From assembly GCA_002293545.1 (NCBI GenBank), contig DBDL01000199.1:1-5428 (forward strand): a stretch of 5,428 bases of DNA. The letters run 5' to 3'. This DNA is from Lachnoclostridium sp. UBA933 (lineage in GTDB: Bacteria > Bacillota > Clostridia > Lachnospirales > Lachnospiraceae). Positions within the stretch are counted from its first letter, which is position 1. Each line of letters begins with the position of its first letter. Positions 1-3,200 of the stretch are shown here, piece after piece. The notes under the pieces were generated by a model. It was not told the origin of the DNA. It saw nothing but the letters and a program-made list of their open reading frames with translations, and searched no databases. Position numbers and translations under genes: made by a program.

Positions 1-67
1 CTTTTATTCTCCTGCGAAAAATGTGACGTGATATGATATATTTCTTATGACCCAAGTCCCAAATTCA
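1..67. other. Intergenic DNA upstream of the promoter, no gene seen
   Basis: All three forward frames carry a stop within the first 36 bases, so only the last few codons of an upstream gene could be present, and nothing identifies one. No terminator hairpin is visible. On the reverse strand, bases 13 down to 9 read AGGAG, which could be the ribosome binding site of a divergent gene starting just left of the window. That is only a possibility. Confidence 0.5.
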
Positions 68-96
68 TTGACTAAATTCGCTGTAAATGATAGAAT
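68..96 (+). promoter_or_regulatory. Sigma-A type promoter with extended -10
   Basis: TTGACT at 68-73 is a 5/6 match to the -35 consensus. A 17-base spacer leads to TAGAAT at 91-96, a 5/6 match to the -10 box. TG at 88-89 makes an extended -10 (TGATAGAAT). Transcription would start near 102-104, giving a leader of about 47 bases, too short for a typical riboswitch. The match is strong for unselected AT-rich DNA, and the position fits the gene that starts at 150. Confidence 0.75.
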
Positions 97-117
97 AACC
101 ATAATACAAACGGTTAC

Positions 118-133
118 TATATTTTAAAATATA
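118..133. repeat. Perfect 16-bp palindrome in the leader, possible operator
   Basis: TATATTTTAAAATATA reads the same on both strands. It lies about 15 bases after the predicted transcription start and ends directly before the ribosome binding site. A regulator bound here could block the polymerase. As RNA it could form only a weak A-U stem of about 6 bp with a 4-base loop, so it is not a convincing terminator. In such AT-rich DNA it could also be chance. Confidence 0.4.
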
Positions 134-139
134 AAGGAG
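134..139 (+). promoter_or_regulatory. Ribosome binding site
   Basis: AAGGAG is a full match to the anti-Shine-Dalgarno core, with 10 bases between it and ATG 150. An ATG at 140-142 overlaps the end of this site but is too close to it and would give only seven codons before TAA, so it is not the start. Confidence 0.85.
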
Positions 140-149
140 ATGAGAATCA

Positions 150-260
150 ATGATAAAGAATAAGATAAAAAAAAGATTAAAAAGGTACTTCGCTTTTTTA
201 CTCGTTGTATCACTTCTGATTCCGATTGTTCCGATTGTCCCTGCGCCGGAAGCAGGAGCT
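150..260 (+). other. Signal peptide, residues 1-37
   Basis: The N-terminus has a strongly basic stretch (MIKNKIKKRLKR), a hydrophobic core at about residues 14-30 (FAFLLVVSLLIPIVPIV) and a small-residue cleavage region ending AGA before S38. This is the Sec/signal peptidase I pattern, with Ala at -3 and -1. No lipobox Cys and no YSIRK-GXXS motif is present. The protein is therefore predicted to be exported and cleaved after A37. Confidence 0.9.
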
Positions 261-3200
261 AGTGAAGTGGACGGGTGGGATTTTGAGTACACCGGAAGCG
301 GGGTGGAAATAAACCGTTACAGTGGTTCGGGACATAATATTGTGATTCCGGAAAAGATTAATTCACGTCCGGTCGTTAAAATAAAGGAGAATGCTTTTAG
401 AAATAGAAAGGATTTGACAGGGCATTTGACAATGCCGGACACGATTACCTCTATTGGATACGAGGCTTTTTTGGGCTGTTCAAATCTTACTTCCGTCAAA
501 ATAAGCAAAGGAGTTCAGACAATCGGTGACAAGGCATTTCAGGGCAGCGGATTAAGACATGTTGTAATACCGGACAATGCCTCAAAAGTTGACCGCAGTT
601 TTGCAGACTGCCCGAATTTGGAGAGTGCGGTTGTCGGAGCGAGGCTGCAATTGCTTTATGATACGTTCCGGGGGTGTACGAATTTAAAAAGTATCGTTTT
701 TCGGAATAACATCGGATTCGGTGCCGCCAGCGGGGAGTCCTTTACCTCCGTTAAATTGAATTCCGTTTACGGATATGCAGGCACCAGACTGGCAGATGAA
801 TTTGCGAACGAAATGGGATGTCAGTTTATCCCCCTTTCGGATTCTCCGATCAGCTTATTTTTCAGGAAAAACGGAAGTCCTTATACGTCTGTAAACGTAA
901 CAAGGCTGGATGATGGAAAAAACGTAACCAAGCAAGCGGACAGTATAGGAAAAACCGAATTTCTTATGGATGATTTTGATTCGCAGAAAACGTATGGGTT
1001 CCGCATAAACAGCGGAAATATTTCGTATGATTTGAATCTTACGGGTGAACAGTACCGGTTTATGGATTTTGTGTCTTTGAATATCAAAGTATGCAGGGAC
1101 GGGGATATTCCGGTTGCCGGTGCGAAAGTCAGTATTGACGGAATGCATTCGTCACCCGTCACGACAAACAGCGAAGGAATCGCACCGGTTAATCTGGTGG
1201 GCGGACTACCGGAATATCCTATCAGGGTAGAGTTCGATGGTGAAGTGATTGAAAAGCCAATGTTTTCTGAGGATATTGATTATAACGAAAATTATATCGT
1301 TGATTTAAACGCACCTAAGGTGAAAACGATTTCGGGCGGTGTGTATCATAACGGCAAAGCCGTCCAAGGTGTTATTCTTACCGCGAAACAAGGGAACGGA
1401 CGTCCGGTCTATGCAAGCAGTAAAGATGACGGTTCCTATCGTTTTATCCTGCCGCTGACCGCAAAGGGCGATTATACGGTTGAAGCTGTCGATCTCGGTT
1501 CTTATGAGGAGAAAGGGGTACTGACCAATAAGACGCTGACGGCAAAGCCGGATGACATGAATAAGAACTTTGAAATTACGGACGGGAACCGGTTATACGG
1601 AAATATAACAGATGCCGATGGGAAACCGGTTTCCGGAGCCAGATTATATCTTGAAAAACAAGAATCCGTTCCCAATGGAGCCGTTAAGAAACTCAAAAAA
1701 GTGTACATACCGACTTCAAACGAAACATTAATCGAAGGAGTGACCGATCAAGACGGATACTATCAGTTTAATACCCTTACCAAAGGTACCTATAAACTGA
1801 TGTATGGTGCTTCCCATTATGTAAATTCTTCGGATATGCGTAATGAAACCATAAAGATAGAAGCGGATACCGAAAAAAATATTACATTGTATCCCTATCA
1901 TGTTTCATCACCGCGGGACATTCAATATGAACTGGAAGTGAACAGTCCGGTTGAACTGGGAGGATTAGGGACTGTCAGCGTGAAGTGCTGGAATCAGGAC
2001 AAGAAAAAATACAATGATCTGATTCTTGAAGTCGAAATCCCGGAGGGTGTGATCATTGATACCAATCATCTGCCGGCGGATCAGCATTATGACAGGTCCG
2101 GCAATAAGCTTTGGACGAAATTCAGCTTGGATGTCGTAAATTCCCTTGGTGACAAGCATTTTAAGAAGATTGCATTCTCTTATCGGCTGGCGGAGGGGTA
2201 CGACAAAGAAAAAGTTGTATTTGCCGCATTTGTTCGCGAGGAACGCGCAATATCCCATGACTTCCGGACAGAACAGCATATTCCTGAGCTTTCGTGGAAA
2301 CGTACGGCGGAAGAAAAAGATAATGCCGGGAAATATCAAACCAAAATCCGCAGTGACATACGAAAAGACACGAATCCCGCATGGGCGGATTTATTCAGCC
2401 TGCCGCTGGACGTAACCGATCCGGATAACGTATGGGACGGACAGCATACGAGATATTTTGATAACTACGGAAACGGTTCGGAAACCAAAAAAGATTATGC
2501 GACTTGGACATTCCACGGGAAAAGCTCCAATGAATATGAATTCAGAAGATTCCAATCCGGATTTACCATACCGGATGGGTCGGAGAACTATGACTTCCTG
2601 TATATTCTGAGTGAAAATCACGAGGCTTATCCAAGCGGCGCGGTTTTCCCGATCAATGATGAAATTTATATGTTTGTGTATCCAAAAGGAAAGTCAGTCA
2701 TAAATAATGCCGATGCAAAAAAATACCTGGCGTTTTGGGGAAGTACAGGTTCGGCAGGAACCTTTATGGGAGTGACCGGGAACAAAGCCCGTCAGTTTGA
2801 CCAATCGTTCGGAACATTTAAACACTCGGATAATTGGTTCTTAGACGGTACACAAAACAGGATTAAAGATATTATTTCGGAAGAAATGCAAAACAATCCG
2901 GAAAACAAAGAATTTGTTATTGACGTATTCGCCGCAGATTATAGTGAGGGCGGCGGTATGGATAAATTTGATTTGGTATTTACCAATACGGAGATAACAG
3001 AGATACAAGATAAATCAATCCCTTACAGTGACTTTATTGGACTAAAACATGCCAATGTATTTCAACCTGCATTGACAGGGGATGAAATGGTTACGGTTTC
3101 CTATCTGAATGAAAATGAATATGAGTTCAGAGGGAAGACGATGTCCGATTCGGAAGTCCGGATTTTATCACTTGACGAAGACAGCACCGTCGCCGATTTT

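Noticed and set aside
97..115. AACC / GGTT inverted repeat in the leader
   Set aside because: Only four base pairs with an 11-base loop. It is too weak to be a meaningful hairpin or riboswitch element.
118..139. Leader palindrome as an intrinsic terminator
   Set aside because: The stem would be only A-U pairs and is not followed by a U-run. The ribosome binding site follows instead.
140..163. Alternative start ATG at 140-142
   Set aside because: It overlaps the end of the AAGGAG site, leaving no spacing, and meets TAA after seven codons. A leader peptide is very unlikely.
1965..2339. Reverse-strand open frame of 124 codons
   Set aside because: It is antisense to the DUF11-like region of the main gene, with no family resemblance and no supporting start signals.
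2146..2415. Forward open frame of 89 codons in another frame
   Set aside because: It is internal to the main gene and out of frame, with a Lys/Arg-rich composition typical of a shifted frame and no start signals of its own.
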